From: Candidatus Gastranaerophilales bacterium
GTDB taxonomy: Bacteria > Cyanobacteriota > Vampirovibrionia > Gastranaerophilales > Gastranaerophilaceae
Length of the DNA: 17,609 bases
Direction: 5' to 3'
Assembly (NCBI GenBank): GCA_003150395.1
Contig: QAMI01000036.1
Coordinates: forward strand, 1-17,609
Shown: piece after piece, positions 1-6,526 of the stretch
How positions within the stretch are numbered: position 1 is the first letter of the stretch
How the letters are laid out: each line of letters starts with the position of its first letter
Position numbers and translations under genes: made by a program
Notes under the pieces: model-generated
Told to the model about the DNA's origin: nothing
Database searches by the model: none
What the model saw: only the letters and a program-made list of their open reading frames with translations

Positions 1-1442
1 TATTCGACTTCGGCTTTGGTGATAGCCGCTTCGTTTTGTTCTTCGGTTATGTCTTGAGCGTTTGTCCAGATTATCGAGGTCCAGGTGCAATCGGATAGAC
101 CGGTGCCTTCTTCCGTTGGATCCGTAAAGTCTACGCGCTCTAACGTTACAGTACCTTTTTCAAGAGCATATTGGAGCCAATCTGCATTGTTCATCAGACC
201 ATCTTCTAGGACTTTGTACTTCGGAAGACCGCCTTCGGTGGTGCCGCCTTCAACTACATTGCCAGACTCATCGGTAGTGCCCGCTTTCGTTTGACTGGGA
301 CCGTTCATGCGATGCCAGAGGTTTACGTACCATTGGCCTTTGTCTTTGTCTACTATTTTGCGTTCTTCTTTTTCGATGTAATAGGGTACATCGGGCTTTT
401 CTGGTTCTTGAGCAAGCCAGTCCTCGTAGTCTTTGTTGTAGAGGTCTTCATCAAATTTATCTTCTTCCTCTTTGAATTGAGCAAGGTCGTGTTCAATTAA
501 GTAAAAGAATTTTTGCAAACTTTCAGGCTGAGCAGAGCCACCAGTTGAACTGCCCAGAGTATATTCATTATGAACTTCCCATAATAAATCAACAATCCTT
601 TGGTATACTGTCATATTAGGGTCTGAAGGCGGGCCGCCTACAGTTACCGTTCCGTATGGAGCTTCCACAGTTTCAGAACCTCCTTCAATTACGTCTCCCG
701 AACAATAATGATTTTTTAATTCTTCAGTTATCGGATCCCAGATTTCTCTTGAGTGAAGGGCACTATTCCAGCTCCAATTAATATCAGAACGCACTTCAAA
801 GGTTTCTCCTGAGCTTGTAGTATGTGTTCCCGGGCCTATTGCATCAGAAAGTACATGCATATAGCAACAAAGTCCACTAACTGCACCCCCCAAACAACCA
901 CCAGTTGAAATAAACTGCTGGTATATAGAATCACCTGCTGGAGTTCCAGGAATTATATATTTTTCATCAGATTTATCTGGCTCTTTAGTTTTCCATTCTT
1001 CATATTCTTTATTGTATTCGCCCCAAGCAACTTCCCAATCAGGGTTGACAACCTGAACAAATTCGCCATCGCCGGGTTCAGAAAGAACACCGTACTTGTC
1101 TAAAAATTCATACATGTCGGCGCTGTTTTCGTAGTTTGTAGCGTCAAGTTCGCTTACTAAAATCTGATTACTGCTGTTAATCAAACCGTATTGATTTTTT
1201 AATTCGCCATATTGGCTTAAGGATGCTCCAGTCAATGACTCAAGAATTTTATTACCGGATTCATCGTATGTTGTATACAAAAGTTTTGTTGAGCTTAGGG
1301 CATCCATATATGCGGCACTGGCTTCGGTTGTTCTATTTGATAGAGACATTTTGGCAGTAGTGATGGTCTGGCTGCGGAGTTCATTGTCAGACAGTCTTGA
1401 GGTTATGCTTAATAAGCGCGCCTGTGAGGCAGACATTCCCAT
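1..1442 (-). CDS. Partial large protein of unknown function, N-terminal 480 residues
   Basis: The frame is open without a stop from ATG at 1442 to the left edge, so the C-terminus lies outside the window. The start is supported by AAAGGG (1451-1456) eight bases upstream and a strong promoter at 1541-1569. The protein begins MGMSASQARLLSITSRLSDN, then a Ser/Thr/Ala-rich, probably helical stretch to about residue 60. There is no signal peptide or membrane segment. A Cys-containing patch (GGCLGGAVSGLCCYMH) lies near residues 180-196. An acidic motif YNK(E/D)YE(E/D)W...EP(E/D)K occurs twice, near residues 143-157 and 335-349. The visible C-terminal part becomes charged (EEQNEAAITKAEVE), as before a coiled coil. 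The DNA for the last 130 or so visible residues is noticeably richer in G+C. I do not recognise a named family; a lineage-specific structural or cell-surface-associated protein is only a guess. Confidence 0.85.
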   Translation of the reverse strand, partial: MGMSASQARLLSITSRLSDNELRSQTITTAKMSLSNRTTEASAAYMDALSSTKLLYTTYDESGNKILESLTGASLSQYGELKNQYGLINSSNQILVSELDATNYENSADMYEFLDKYGVLSEPGDGEFVQVVNPDWEVAWGEYNKEYEEWKTKEPDKSDEKYIIPGTPAGDSIYQQFISTGGCLGGAVSGLCCYMHVLSDAIGPGTHTTSSGETFEVRSDINWSWNSALHSREIWDPITEELKNHYCSGDVIEGGSETVEAPYGTVTVGGPPSDPNMTVYQRIVDLLWEVHNEYTLGSSTGGSAQPESLQKFFYLIEHDLAQFKEEEDKFDEDLYNKDYEDWLAQEPEKPDVPYYIEKEERKIVDKDKGQWYVNLWHRMNGPSQTKAGTTDESGNVVEGGTTEGGLPKYKVLEDGLMNNADWLQYALEKGTVTLERVDFTDPTEEGTGLSDCTWTSIIWTNAQDITEEQNEAAITKAEVE

Positions 1443-1504
1443 GTTGGACACCCTTTCTTAGTTTTTTAATCGGCAGAAATGTCGCAAATCTTGACAGCAT
1501 ATCC

Positions 1505-1534
1505 CCATACCATACCATACCATACCATACCATA
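1505..1534. repeat. Pentanucleotide microsatellite, six perfect CCATA copies
   Basis: Six uninterrupted CCATA units (TATGG on the minus strand), with a flanking C on the right. The array lies between two divergent genes and begins where transcription of the minus-strand gene should start, about 6-7 bases after its TATAAT box. It would therefore form the first 30 or so bases of that mRNA. Copy number is likely to vary by slippage. Confidence 0.9.
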
Positions 1535-1540
1535 CAGCAG

Positions 1541-1569
1541 ATTATAACTGGGTTTCAGACTTTTGTAAA
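1541..1569 (-). promoter_or_regulatory. Sigma70-type promoter of the 1-1442 gene
   Basis: On the minus strand TTTACA (1564-1569) is followed by a 17-base spacer and a perfect TATAAT (1541-1546). The start site is predicted at about 1534, leaving a leader of about 92 bases that begins with the TATGG repeats. Confidence 0.75.
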
Positions 1570-1581
1570 CATTTATTTATA

Positions 1582-1612
1582 TTGTTACAAAATCTTAATA
1601 TTGTATATACAA
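1582..1612. promoter_or_regulatory. Possible operator: TTGT...ACAA inverted repeats
   Basis: TTGTATATACAA (1601-1612) is a perfect 12-base palindrome, and TTGTTACAA (1582-1590) repeats the same half-sites with a different centre. Both lie between the divergent promoters of the genes at 1442 and 1682. A regulator site is inferred; in AT-rich DNA such palindromes can also arise by chance. Confidence 0.3.
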
Positions 1613-1621
1613 TTAAGCAAT

Positions 1622-1649
1622 TTAACAAAATTAAAAATGTTTATATAAG
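1622..1649 (+). promoter_or_regulatory. Weak candidate promoter of the 1682 gene
   Basis: TTAACA (1622-1627), a 16-base spacer and TATAAG (1644-1649) on the plus strand, 33 bases before the ATG. The match is modest and the surroundings are very AT-rich. Confidence 0.4.
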
Positions 1650-1681
1650 TAAGGTAGGTTAAAATAATTGGAGGTTAGGTT

Positions 1682-2509
1682 ATGTCTGACTCATTGTACA
1701 CAATGCCAATAATGCCGAATTTCGGATTTATGAATATGTGCGATCCATATAGCAGCCAGGTATATATGAATGATTTGACAGGATTCAATACATTTGTACC
1801 TCCTTTTAATAACTTTATGATGCCGGGAATGTGCATGGATGATAGTATTTTCAACTGCAATCCATACGGAGGTGTAATGCCTTATATGGGCGGTCTGAAT
1901 ATGGACAGTTACTACAAACAAATGGTTGAGTATCAGCAAAAATCAAGAGAAGCTGATAATGATTTGAATGCTTCATTAAGAGAAATGAGGCAGGCTAAAA
2001 GAAATCTGGAATATAAAATAGCAAGCAATGAACAAGAACAAATTCTTCCGGCATTTCAAGCTTATGTTGACAGCGTAAGTTCATACTACGGCGACAAAGG
2101 CACACCAGAAGAAATGAGAAATACAGCACTGGATTTGTACGAACAACAAACCGGCAAATCTCTTCAAAATCAAATCCGTGAAAATGACAAATGGGGTTCA
2201 TTCGGACACGGTTTGAAACAAGTCGGATTGCTCGGATTCGGTGATAACGTAAGTGCTGAGCAAAATATTGCAAAAATAACAGGACAGCCGGAAGGCAAAA
2301 CTGAAAGTCTTCTAAAAAGTACAGGAAATGCAAGCGCAGGAGCTATATATGGCGGAGTTGCCGCACTTGCTTTGCCCAAGGTTCCGAAAGCCGCAACTAA
2401 ACCTCTGATTGGCAAACTTTTTAAACAAAGTGGTTCAATCAAAGTTAAGTTTGCATTAGCAATAGGTGCAGCAGCAGGCTGGTTGTTCGGAAAAATTTTA
2501 GATAAATAA
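1682..2509 (+). CDS. Met/Pro/Asn-rich protein of unknown function, 275 residues
   Basis: ATG at 1682 is preceded by GGAGG (1670-1674) with a 7-base gap, a strong ribosome binding site. Residues 1-80 are low complexity, rich in Met, Pro, Asn, Phe, Tyr and Gly (many Met in NFGFMNMCDPY, FMMPGMCMDD and GVMPYMGG), and look disordered. Residues about 83-120 are charged and probably coiled coil (YQQKSREADNDLNASLREMR). The middle is soluble in character. The C-terminus has two hydrophobic, Gly/Ala-rich stretches (near AGAIYGGVAALALP and KFALAIGAAAGWLFGKI) separated by a Lys-rich segment, so membrane association by the tail is possible. No signal peptide is seen. It is divergent from the equally unknown 1-1442 gene and ends at a clear terminator. 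I do not recognise the family. Confidence 0.85.
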   Translation: MSDSLYTMPIMPNFGFMNMCDPYSSQVYMNDLTGFNTFVPPFNNFMMPGMCMDDSIFNCNPYGGVMPYMGGLNMDSYYKQMVEYQQKSREADNDLNASLREMRQAKRNLEYKIASNEQEQILPAFQAYVDSVSSYYGDKGTPEEMRNTALDLYEQQTGKSLQNQIRENDKWGSFGHGLKQVGLLGFGDNVSAEQNIAKITGQPEGKTESLLKSTGNASAGAIYGGVAALALPKVPKAATKPLIGKLFKQSGSIKVKFALAIGAAAGWLFGKILDK

Positions 2510-2559
2510 AATCTCTTAAATTTCCCAAATAGTGTAGATAATATGTGTGTGTAAATTTT

Positions 2560-2587
2560 AAGGACTGAAATTCAGTCCTTTTTTTTT
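2560..2587 (+). terminator. Intrinsic terminator after the 1682 gene
   Basis: A 9-base-pair stem (AAGGACTGA with TCAGTCCTT) with a 3-base loop, followed by a run of T to 2587. It lies 50 bases past the stop codon. On the minus strand the same stem lacks a good T run, so it is a poor terminator for the gene ending at 2607. Confidence 0.9.
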
Positions 2588-2606
2588 GCATGAAATTGCA
2601 ACAAAC

Positions 2607-3866
2607 TTAATCTGGACTTTTATCTGGAGGAGTTGATGTATCACTCATGTCTACAAAACCTGTTTGAATTATATTTTTGCCGAATTTTGACTCAAGTTTA
2701 TCAATACATTTTGCCAGCCGTTCTGATTTCTCTGTTTTTTCATAGTCGTTAAACAAAAACATCTGCTCACCTGATGTTGACATAAAGTCATCCAAAATTA
2801 CCCCGGAACTTCTGTAAATAATATTCGGATTATAAATTTTTTCTAACAATTGAAAAACAATATCCGAAATTTCCCACTCGTAACAGGTAGAATGAGGAAT
2901 TGTAATTTTTTCGTAATAAACTTTAAATTCAATTTTTGTTCTTAGCATTACCGCAATTCCGGAGCATTTAAGGTTGAGCCGGCGGAGTTTTTTGCAGGCG
3001 CTGTGAATATGATAATTTAATTCGTTTTTTATAAAATCCAAATCAGATGTAAAAATTCCGAATGCACTTGTTTTTTGAATTGATTTTGGAGGTTTGAAAG
3101 TATCATCAACCGGCGACACCATTTCACCCAAAAGTTCATGTTTCATTTCCAGCCCGCGGATGCCGATTTGTTTATCAAGCCACGAATCGCTTCTTTGAAC
3201 AAGCTCATAGGCTGACAAAATTCCGTTCTGTTTAAAAAGTCTTGAAAGATTTCTGCCGATTCCCCAAATTTCTTCAATTGCAGTATGTTTCAAAAGTGGT
3301 TCAATTTTTCTTGAGCCTACAAGAAAAACTCCGCCTTCAAAATTCTTAGCTTTGTCAGAAGCAAGTTTGGCAAGAGATTTTGAAGTACTTACGCCTATAG
3401 ATACAGGAATATCAACTTTTTCCAGAACTTCCTGCCTAATCATCCGGGCAAGTTCAAGATAATTCTTTTTATAAAGCCGCACCAGGCCGGTTAAATCAAC
3501 AAAAGCCTCATCAATAGAATACTGCTCAACCTTAGGACTGATTGACTTAAGAACAGACATAACTTCTTCTGAAATTTCGCCGTATAAATCGTGGGAAGCC
3601 GTAATTAGTGTTGCTTCTTTCATTTCTTTGGTCATTTTGAAGGTTGGAATACCCATCGGAATTCCAAGTTTTTTAGCCTCCCGGGAACGTGAGATTACAC
3701 ACTGTCCGTGCCCGGAAAGAACACAAACAGGCTTTCCTTTGAGTTCAGGATTCACTTTTTGCTCGCAGGATACAAAAAAAGAATCGCAGTCAACAAGTGC
3801 AATAACTGACTTTGCCATATCAATATTATCGAATGCGTCCCGAAAGATTTCCAATTTCTGTTCCAT
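2607..3866 (-). CDS. umuC: Y-family translesion DNA polymerase, UmuC type
   Basis: Copies damaged DNA, inserting nucleotides opposite lesions that block the replicative polymerase. The palm motif VDCDSFFVSCEQ holds the first metal-binding Asp (D26) and a Phe at the sugar steric-gate position (F31). SPKVEQYSIDEAFVDL holds the catalytic D119 and E120. IWGIGRNLSRLF (about residues 200-211) is the helix-hairpin-helix thumb motif, and the little-finger domain follows to about residue 400. The length (419) fits UmuC. The first ATG gives about 16 residues more than usual before the palm; Met17 (MAKSVIALVDCD) is the usual family start. Neither has a good Shine-Dalgarno, and TATAAT lies six bases before the first ATG. 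No umuD or lexA partner gene is in the window. It is 34 bases downstream of the co-directional MFS gene. A dinB-like role cannot be excluded. Confidence 0.93.
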   Translation of the reverse strand: MEQKLEIFRDAFDNIDMAKSVIALVDCDSFFVSCEQKVNPELKGKPVCVLSGHGQCVISRSREAKKLGIPMGIPTFKMTKEMKEATLITASHDLYGEISEEVMSVLKSISPKVEQYSIDEAFVDLTGLVRLYKKNYLELARMIRQEVLEKVDIPVSIGVSTSKSLAKLASDKAKNFEGGVFLVGSRKIEPLLKHTAIEEIWGIGRNLSRLFKQNGILSAYELVQRSDSWLDKQIGIRGLEMKHELLGEMVSPVDDTFKPPKSIQKTSAFGIFTSDLDFIKNELNYHIHSACKKLRRLNLKCSGIAVMLRTKIEFKVYYEKITIPHSTCYEWEISDIVFQLLEKIYNPNIIYRSSGVILDDFMSTSGEQMFLFNDYEKTEKSERLAKCIDKLESKFGKNIIQTGFVDMSDTSTPPDKSPD

Positions 3867-3872
3867 AAAATT

Positions 3873-3878
3873 ATTATA
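3873..3878 (-). promoter_or_regulatory. -10 box immediately before the umuC-type ORF
   Basis: A perfect TATAAT on the minus strand is separated from the ATG at 3866 by six bases, so a transcript would start at or beside the start codon. No convincing -35 was found. Confidence 0.45.
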
Positions 3879-3900
3879 CTAAATCAAGTAAATATGAAGA

Positions 3901-5298
3901 TTACGATATTTTTTCTTTGCGATATGCAATGAATGCAAAAATAAAACAGGCAACTCCAAACAAAATTCCGAAACACATTGTTAGCCTGTAAGAAATTAAA
4001 AATGCGTTGTCGTATAGTTTACCAGCTTCTAAATAGAAATTTCTAAATGTTTCAAAAAGAGTTATTGTAACTGCAACCCCGAGAATATTCCCCATATTTC
4101 TTGAAAGAGCAAGAATTCCGGATGCAATTCCAAACTCATCTTTTCTAACGCTTGTCATAATCGCATTATTCGAAGGAGATTGAAAAAGGCCGTTACCGAT
4201 ACCCATAATCCCTGAGGCAAAAATAATTTGCCACATTTGAACATTTTTATCATAAATGCAGAACAAAATTAATGCGCTTATAAACACAATCGGACCGGCA
4301 AGAGTTAAATAGCGGCTGCCGAATTTTCCGGAAAGTCTTCCGCTTATCGGAGCTGCTACAGAGAGCGTAACTGAATATGGAAGAATTAAAAGTCCTGTAA
4401 CAAGAGGGTTGTATTTCAGAATTTCCTGCAAAAAGAAGGGAAGCAAAATACTGTTTGTATACATTGCCATATAGGAAGTCATAACAGCAAGGTTTCCAAA
4501 TGTAAAAGGTTTAATTGCAAAAAGTGAAAAGTTTATCAGCGGATAGTTAATTTTGTGGTCTCTGAAGTAGAAAAGTCCTCCAAAAACAAGAGTCACAATC
4601 CCCAGCGTAATTATTTTAACAGAACTCCATCCCCAGGTATGGCCTTCGGAAATTGCAAGAAGCAAAGCAAAAAGGCTTATTGTAAAATACAAAAATCCTT
4701 TATAATCAAACTTGAAATTTTCCCGTCTAGTTTTAATTGCATGCGGAAGCATTTTCCAAGAATAGTAAGCCCCCATAATTGCAACCGGAATACAAGGGAT
4801 AAAAACAGAATGCCAGCCAAATGCATTGATAAGAATACCGCCCAAAGCTGGCCCGCTCATACCTCCGATTGCCACAATACAGCCATTTAGCCCCAGAGCT
4901 TTGCCTCGTCGTTCTTTTTTAAAAATTCCTGCAATTATGGCCTGAGCATTAGAAAGCATTATTGAGGCGCCAATAGCTTCAATGCAACGATATGTAACCA
5001 ATAGCCCGAATGTCGGTGCAGTAGTATTCAAAAAAGCTCCAAGTGCAAAAATAGAAAATCCGAGCGCATAAAGCTTGTTTTTCGGAAAAATATCACCAAG
5101 CTTTCCAAAAAACGGAAGGAAAACTGTCAGAACGAGCATGTAAGCAATCATTACCCATTGAATTTGACTCATTGAAACATGCAGGTCTACCGACATAGGA
5201 TACAACGCAAGATTTACAGTCGTGGCATCAAGCATTGCAATAAAATTTCCGACTGCGGCAATAACAAACATTGTCCATTTTATTTTTTTATGGCTCAT
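3901..5298 (-). CDS. MFS drug/solute exporter, DHA2 (EmrB/QacA-like) family
   Basis: A proton-driven multidrug or solute efflux protein of the inner membrane. The first helix holds MLDATTVNLALYP (residues 22-34), the DHA2 signature. GKLGDIFPKNKL (65-76) is the loop 2-3 motif A. GGMSGPALGGIL (145-156) is the antiporter motif C in the fifth helix. I count roughly 14 hydrophobic segments over 465 residues, the length expected of DHA2 members. The substrate cannot be told from sequence. The ORF starts at ATG 5298 with no Shine-Dalgarno; TAAAAT lies exactly six bases upstream. No membrane-fusion partner (EmrA-like) lies next to it. The UmuC-type gene follows after 34 bases and could be cotranscribed. 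Confidence 0.92.
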   Translation of the reverse strand: MSHKKIKWTMFVIAAVGNFIAMLDATTVNLALYPMSVDLHVSMSQIQWVMIAYMLVLTVFLPFFGKLGDIFPKNKLYALGFSIFALGAFLNTTAPTFGLLVTYRCIEAIGASIMLSNAQAIIAGIFKKERRGKALGLNGCIVAIGGMSGPALGGILINAFGWHSVFIPCIPVAIMGAYYSWKMLPHAIKTRRENFKFDYKGFLYFTISLFALLLAISEGHTWGWSSVKIITLGIVTLVFGGLFYFRDHKINYPLINFSLFAIKPFTFGNLAVMTSYMAMYTNSILLPFFLQEILKYNPLVTGLLILPYSVTLSVAAPISGRLSGKFGSRYLTLAGPIVFISALILFCIYDKNVQMWQIIFASGIMGIGNGLFQSPSNNAIMTSVRKDEFGIASGILALSRNMGNILGVAVTITLFETFRNFYLEAGKLYDNAFLISYRLTMCFGILFGVACFIFAFIAYRKEKIS

Positions 5299-5304
5299 AA
5301 AATC

Positions 5305-5313
5305 ATTTTAGCA
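5305..5313 (-). promoter_or_regulatory. Extended -10 box immediately before the MFS gene
   Basis: TGCTAAAAT on the minus strand is an extended -10 element (TGnTAAAAT). The hexamer ends six bases before the ATG at 5298, so the transcript would be leaderless or nearly so. Confidence 0.5.
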
Positions 5314-5331
5314 CGAATACCGAATATACAA

Positions 5332-5360
5332 TTGAAAAATTTACTCTTTACTGCTATAAT
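5332..5360 (+). promoter_or_regulatory. Strong sigma70-type promoter of the long-leader prepilin gene
   Basis: TTGAAA (5332-5337), a 17-base spacer and a perfect TATAAT (5355-5360). The start site is expected near 5367, giving a leader of about 30 bases to the ATG at 5397. Confidence 0.85.
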
Positions 5361-5396
5361 AAATTTTAGGAAGTTTTATAAAAAGGAGAGCAAAAC

Positions 5397-5450
5397 ATGC
5401 CAAAATCCAATAAATACAACACTTTGAGCCATGGGGGGGGGGGCTTCTGA
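5397..5450 (+). CDS. Well-supported start of the prepilin gene, stopped early in this sequence by the G tract
   Basis: From ATG 5397 the frame reads MPKSNKYNTLSHGGGGF and stops at TGA 5448-5450. It has the only good promoter and ribosome binding site at this locus. With one G fewer (10, or 13) in the 5433-5443 tract this frame joins the long prepilin ORF. In the sequence as given the product is a 17-residue peptide. It is therefore best read as the 5' end of the prepilin gene in an out-of-frame state, or as a homopolymer sequencing error. Confidence 0.6.
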   Translation: MPKSNKYNTLSHGGGGF

Positions 5451-6369
5451 ACACTCTCCTTTAGCGTTTAGGGATAATAAAAGACTTGCACTCTTTGGTA
5501 AAAAATTTAAGTTTCTGCGAGAATATTTTGAGTGTAATAGAAAACACAAATTTGAAATTTTAAGTTGTCATTGCGAGGCTGCCACTGGAGTGAGTTTAGA
5601 TAATCGTATCAATTCTCATTCGCCCAAACATGTAAAGAACTTATTCGCTTATTCACCTATTCACTTATTAACATCCAAACGTCCAGCATTCACCTTAGCC
5701 GAAGTTTTAATCACTCTTGGCATCGTCGGAATTGTCGCAGCAATGACACTTCCGGCTTTAGTTGGAAACTACCAGAAAAAACAAACAGCAATGCAGTTGA
5801 AAAAAGTTTATACGATATTGCAGCAGGCAACCCAGCGGGCAGAAGCGGATTTTGAAAGTGTTGAATATTGGAACTTCAACACTTCTCCAATAGCATTTTC
5901 CAATTTATATATTAAACCATATTACAAAATCATTCAGGATTACGACAACACAACATTCCCTGCCGATTACAAAATCTTCTGCAATTCTTCAAATACAAAA
6001 GATTGTATGGGATATGGAAGATTCAAAGAGTCTTCAAAATTTATTATTACAGATGGGACATTATTAGCGTTTCATAAATTTACAACCTCTGGTCAAATTG
6101 GTGGTGTAACAATTATTATTGATATCAACGGTTTCAAAAAACCAAATAGATACGGTAGGGATGTTTTTATGTTTACAATTCAGCCTAAAGGGAGAGTTCT
6201 TCCATATGGTGTTGGCCAAATGGCTGGAGACACTACTGAAAGAACTTATGACAGGCATTTTCTTATGGCTGGAGAGGGGTGGAGAGCTTGTAAAATAGAC
6301 GGAATTTTTTGTGCAGCAGTGATTATGACAGACAACTGGGAAATTAAAGACGACTATCCTTGGAAATAG
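5431..6369 (+). CDS. Type IV pilin / pseudopilin-like protein with an unusually long N-terminal leader
   Basis: The prepilin motif AFTLAEVLITLG has cleavage predicted between A86 and F87, with Glu at +5 (E91), then the hydrophobic helix IVGIVAAMTLPALV. Cutting by a prepilin peptidase would give about 226 mature residues for a type IV pilus or type II secretion-like filament. The mature part has NYQKKQTAMQLKKVYTILQQA, then DINGFKKPNRYGRDVFMF and a Cys-containing end (GWRACKIDGIFCAAVIM ... NWEIKDDYPW), shared in outline with the 9874 gene. The first 86 residues are basic, low in hydrophobicity and unlike any pilin leader; a normal one is under about 30 residues. ATG 5431 has no ribosome binding site; ATG 5397 does but is out of frame here because of the G tract. 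No other start codon with a ribosome binding site lies in frame before the motif. Confidence 0.82.
   Translation: MGGGASEHSPLAFRDNKRLALFGKKFKFLREYFECNRKHKFEILSCHCEAATGVSLDNRINSHSPKHVKNLFAYSPIHLLTSKRPAFTLAEVLITLGIVGIVAAMTLPALVGNYQKKQTAMQLKKVYTILQQATQRAEADFESVEYWNFNTSPIAFSNLYIKPYYKIIQDYDNTTFPADYKIFCNSSNTKDCMGYGRFKESSKFIITDGTLLAFHKFTTSGQIGGVTIIIDINGFKKPNRYGRDVFMFTIQPKGRVLPYGVGQMAGDTTERTYDRHFLMAGEGWRACKIDGIFCAAVIMTDNWEIKDDYPWK
5433..5443 (+). repeat. Homopolymer tract of 11 G inside the prepilin coding region
   Basis: Eleven consecutive G in AT-rich DNA, 36 bases after ATG 5397. Tract length decides the frame: lengths of 3n+1 (10, 13) join the start to the prepilin, while 11 does not. This is the layout of a slipped-strand contingency locus. 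Confidence 0.85.
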
Positions 6370-6383
6370 CAGAACCTTAGATG

Positions 6384-6411
6384 TTGACTTAAAATTTTTA
6401 TCAAATAAAAT
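6384..6411 (+). promoter_or_regulatory. Promoter for the 6418-6499 leader RNA and the 79-residue gene
   Basis: TTGACT (6384-6389), a 16-base spacer and TAAAAT (6406-6411). It lies just after the prepilin stop codon. The start site is predicted near 6418, right where the structured stretch begins. Confidence 0.65.
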
Positions 6412-6417
6412 TGTAAC

Positions 6418-6499
6418 TGTTGCTCGGAGGGCAAGTCATTCATAGAAATGATGAGCCGGATAAGGGTCAGGCTGAAATGTCTGTTCTTGTCTGGCTTTT
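6418..6499 (+). ncRNA. Candidate structured leader or small RNA with a terminator-like last hairpin
   Basis: The stretch is richer in G+C than its flanks and folds into three consecutive hairpins. H1 is TTGCTC (6420-6425) with GGGCAA (6429-6434). H2 is TCATT (6436-6440) with AATGA (6447-6451). H3 is AGCCGGATAAG (6454-6464) with CTTGTCTGGCT (6486-6496), 11 pairs including two G-U, followed by TTTT. AGCC at 6454 can instead pair with GGCT at 6469-6472, so H3 has a competing short form. It sits between its own promoter and the ribosome binding site of the 79-residue gene, as an attenuator or riboswitch would; an independent small RNA is the alternative. I match it to no known family. Confidence 0.5.
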
Positions 6500-6526
6500 G
6501 ATTATGAAACTTAAAGGAATATAAAT

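Larger units (their letters stand above)
5382..5462 (+). promoter_or_regulatory. Strong Shine-Dalgarno (AAAGGAGAG) with a perfect complement downstream
   Basis: AAAGGAGAG (5382-5390) lies six bases before ATG 5397 and marks that codon as the real start. CTCTCCTTT at 5454-5462 is its exact 9-base complement. Pairing would hide the ribosome binding site in a hairpin whose 63-base loop contains the G tract. The pairing is seen in the sequence; a regulatory effect is inference. Confidence 0.55.

Noticed and set aside
1505..1534. CCATA array as a CRISPR or coding repeat
   Set aside because: Units are five bases with no spacers, and the frame through it (1397-1648) has no ribosome binding site and is antisense to the 1-1442 gene at its start.
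6448..6478. Hammerhead-like core: TGATGAG, a short stem, then CTGAAA
   Set aside because: The invariant C before TGATGA is A, an extra T precedes GAAA, and no third stem pairs properly around a cleavage site.
6448..6501. Short ORF beginning MMSRIRVRLKC in the leader RNA
   Set aside because: The nearest purine-rich GGAGGG is 16 bases upstream, too far, and the bases are better explained by stem pairing; a leader peptide is not excluded.
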